NCBI GenBank assembly: GCA_016717595.1
Contig: JADKFE010000012.1
Coordinates: 55,316 to 119,315 of the forward strand
Reading direction: 5' to 3'
Length of the DNA: 64,000 nt
Source of the DNA: Deltaproteobacteria bacterium
GTDB lineage: Bacteria; Myxococcota_A; UBA796; CAJQPC01
The translations under genes were made by a program, and so were the position numbers. Below are positions 62,575 to 64,000 of the stretch, piece after piece (positions within the stretch are counted from its first letter, which is position 1; each line of letters begins with the position of its first letter). The notes beneath the pieces were generated by a model that made no database searches, was not told where the DNA came from, and was given only the letters and a program-made list of their open reading frames with translations.

Positions 62575-64000
62575 ATGCGTCATCAATCCGCGATCCTGTT
62601 GCTGAGCCTCATCGCCCTCAACGCCTGCGTCGGCGACAAGCCGGTGGACGACACGGCCACGGAGAACCGGCCGCCCAGCGCGCCGATCCTCTCGCTCAGC
62701 GGGGGCGCGACCGGCGAAGACCTGACCGCCGAGATGACCGTCGCCTCCACCGACGCCGACGGTGACCCGATCTCCTACACCTGGGCCTGGACGCTCGACG
62801 GCGCCGCCCAGGCCGATCTCACCACAGAGACCGTGCCCGGCGACCGCGTCGCTCGGGGTCAGGTCTGGTCGGTGACGGTGACCCCCAACGACGGCGTTGA
62901 CGACGGCCCCTCGGCCACCGCCGAGACCACCATCGGCAACGGCCTGCCCGCCGTCACGATCACCCTCACCCCCGCGGAGCTGACCACCGACACCGTGGTC
63001 ACCGCGCTCATCGGCGGGTCCGACCCCGACGGCGACGTGCTGAGCTTTGAGATTCAGTGGCTCGTGAACGACACCCTCGTCGCCAGCGGCGTGGAGAGCC
63101 TCAGCGGCCTGGAGCACTTCGACAAAGGCGACACCGTGCAGGTCGTCGTGACCGCCACAGACTCCGAGGGGGGCAGCACCACCACCGAGTCGGCCTTGTT
63201 GGAGGTCGGTAACCTCGCCCCCTCGGCGCCGGTCGTCGCCATCGACCCCGAGACGCCCATCGCCGGGAGCTCCTTCGAGTGCCTCGTCGTCGAGCCCGCC
63301 ACCGACGGTGACGGCGAGGAGCTCCTGTACTCGATCACCTGGACCCGCGACGGCGTGGCCTTCACCGACAACACCACGACGAGCCAGCCCGGCGACACCG
63401 TGCCCTCGGGCGTGGCCGTGGCCGGTGAGGTCTGGACCTGCACCGTGACGGCCTCGGACTCCGATGAGGCCGGTGAGGCCGCCACGGCGACGGCGACGAT
63501 CACCGCCTGGTCGGGCCCGCGCCTGTTCACCCCCTGCGGCGCCACGGGCTACAACGGCCCCGACCAGACCCTCTGCGACGCGGCCTACCTCGGCTCCACC
63601 TTGGAGGGCGAGGTGGCCGTCAGCGCGGGTTACCAAGCCTGGACGGCGCCCACCTCCGGTGACTTCCGGGTGCAGGCCTGCGGCGCCCAAGGCGCCTCGG
63701 CGGCCACGGGCTACGTCGGCGGCAAAGGCGCCTGCGTCGAGGGCACCTTCACCCTGACCGCCGGAGAGGTCTACTTCATCGCCGTGGGCCAGGTCGGCAC
63801 GGGCCAAGACAGCGGGTCCAACGGCGGCGGCGGCGGCGGCAGCTTCTTCGTCGTCGCGGCCGATGACACGCCCCTGCTGATCGCGGGCGGCGGCGGCGGC
63901 ACCCGCGCCGAAGTTTATAACAACGGCTGCGACGGCCTCGCCACCGAGTTTGGTGTGCAGGGCTCCAGCGGCAGCGAGTCCTGGACCTGCCCGGCGCTCA
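62575..64000 (+). CDS. Ig/cadherin-like lipoprotein with Gly-rich domain, 3' end outside window
   Basis: At least 475 residues, open at the right edge. Lipoprotein signal SAILLLSLIALNAC. Then three PKD/cadherin-like repeats of about 95 residues (VASTDADGDPISYTWAWTLD, GGSDPDGDVLSFEIQWLVND, ATDGDGEELLYSITWTRDG). A Cys-containing segment and a Gly-rich domain follow (FRVQACGAQGASAATGYVGG, then GGGGGGSFFVVA and LLIAGGGGG) like the glycine-rich receptor-type domain of adhesive surface proteins. AAGAAGGAG precedes the ATG. Confidence 0.85.
   Translation, partial: MRHQSAILLLSLIALNACVGDKPVDDTATENRPPSAPILSLSGGATGEDLTAEMTVASTDADGDPISYTWAWTLDGAAQADLTTETVPGDRVARGQVWSVTVTPNDGVDDGPSATAETTIGNGLPAVTITLTPAELTTDTVVTALIGGSDPDGDVLSFEIQWLVNDTLVASGVESLSGLEHFDKGDTVQVVVTATDSEGGSTTTESALLEVGNLAPSAPVVAIDPETPIAGSSFECLVVEPATDGDGEELLYSITWTRDGVAFTDNTTTSQPGDTVPSGVAVAGEVWTCTVTASDSDEAGEAATATATITAWSGPRLFTPCGATGYNGPDQTLCDAAYLGSTLEGEVAVSAGYQAWTAPTSGDFRVQACGAQGASAATGYVGGKGACVEGTFTLTAGEVYFIAVGQVGTGQDSGSNGGGGGGSFFVVAADDTPLLIAGGGGGTRAEVYNNGCDGLATEFGVQGSSGSESWTCPAL

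Overview
The window is GC-rich bacterial DNA with almost no spacing between genes. Third codon positions are dominated by G/C. Several traits suggest a Myxococcota-like or related former 'Deltaproteobacteria' genome: many Asp/Gly/Cys-rich exported lipoproteins, MopE-type metal-binding repeats, FG-GAP propellers, paired FHA domains, TadE/TadG pseudopilins and a probable selenoprotein. This placement is an inference from gene content, not from a phylogeny.

Layout. 1-9.1 kb (minus strand) is the conserved translation/transcription block, in transcription order tRNA-Thr, tRNA-Tyr, tRNA-Gly, tRNA-Thr, tuf, secE, nusG, rplK, rplA, rplJ, rplL, rpoB (3' end cut by the window). A good sigma70-type promoter precedes the tRNAs, a terminator follows tuf, and a strong hairpin lies between rplL and rpoB. 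9.1-14 kb (minus) carries an exported protein, an M50 membrane protease and a large lipoprotein. 14.1-20.5 kb (plus) carries a ceramidase-like lipoprotein, a DnaJ-type chaperone, envelope proteins, YggT and a HEAT-repeat protein. 20.5-23.2 kb (minus) carries argF, an HMG-CoA-lyase-type gene and a double-FHA protein. 23.5-25 kb (plus) has a lipoprotein glutathione peroxidase and a beta-barrel protein. 25-30.5 kb (minus) has a DEAD-box helicase, an encapsulin shell gene with no recognisable cargo gene, a TadG/TadE pair and a large unknown. 30.7-36.8 kb mixes an ArsC/YffB protein, an M3 oligopeptidase, a CPBP protease, a Tat-type lipoprotein redoxin interrupted by an in-frame UGA that is probably selenocysteine, MsrA and a TfoX-domain protein. 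36.9-47.4 kb holds exported lipoproteins, a FadL-like porin, rlmN, a flippase-like membrane protein and a MopE/FG-GAP lipoprotein. 47.5-56.5 kb (plus) holds a rhomboid protease followed by a tightly packed run: TadG, TadE, TadE, sulfatase-like lipoprotein, small membrane protein, exported protein, yidD, two exported proteins and a membrane sulfatase-like enzyme, with repeated 4-nt stop/start overlaps. 56.5-64 kb holds another MopE lipoprotein, two related XRE regulators, a frameshifted sensor kinase and a lipoprotein that runs off the right edge.

How the genes fit together. Much of the accessory content acts at the envelope: surface lipoproteins, pseudopilins, membrane proteases, and extracytoplasmic redox or repair enzymes (lipoprotein Gpx, Sec-redoxin). 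MsrA is cytoplasmic but belongs to the same oxidative-damage theme. The most notable items are the UxxC redoxin with a bacterial SECIS-like hairpin just after the UGA, and the orphan encapsulin. Three or four genes (tadG, a lamin-tail-domain lipoprotein, the rlmN 5' end, the histidine kinase) show single-base frame breaks. Two of these lie in homopolymers, so assembly indels are a live explanation.
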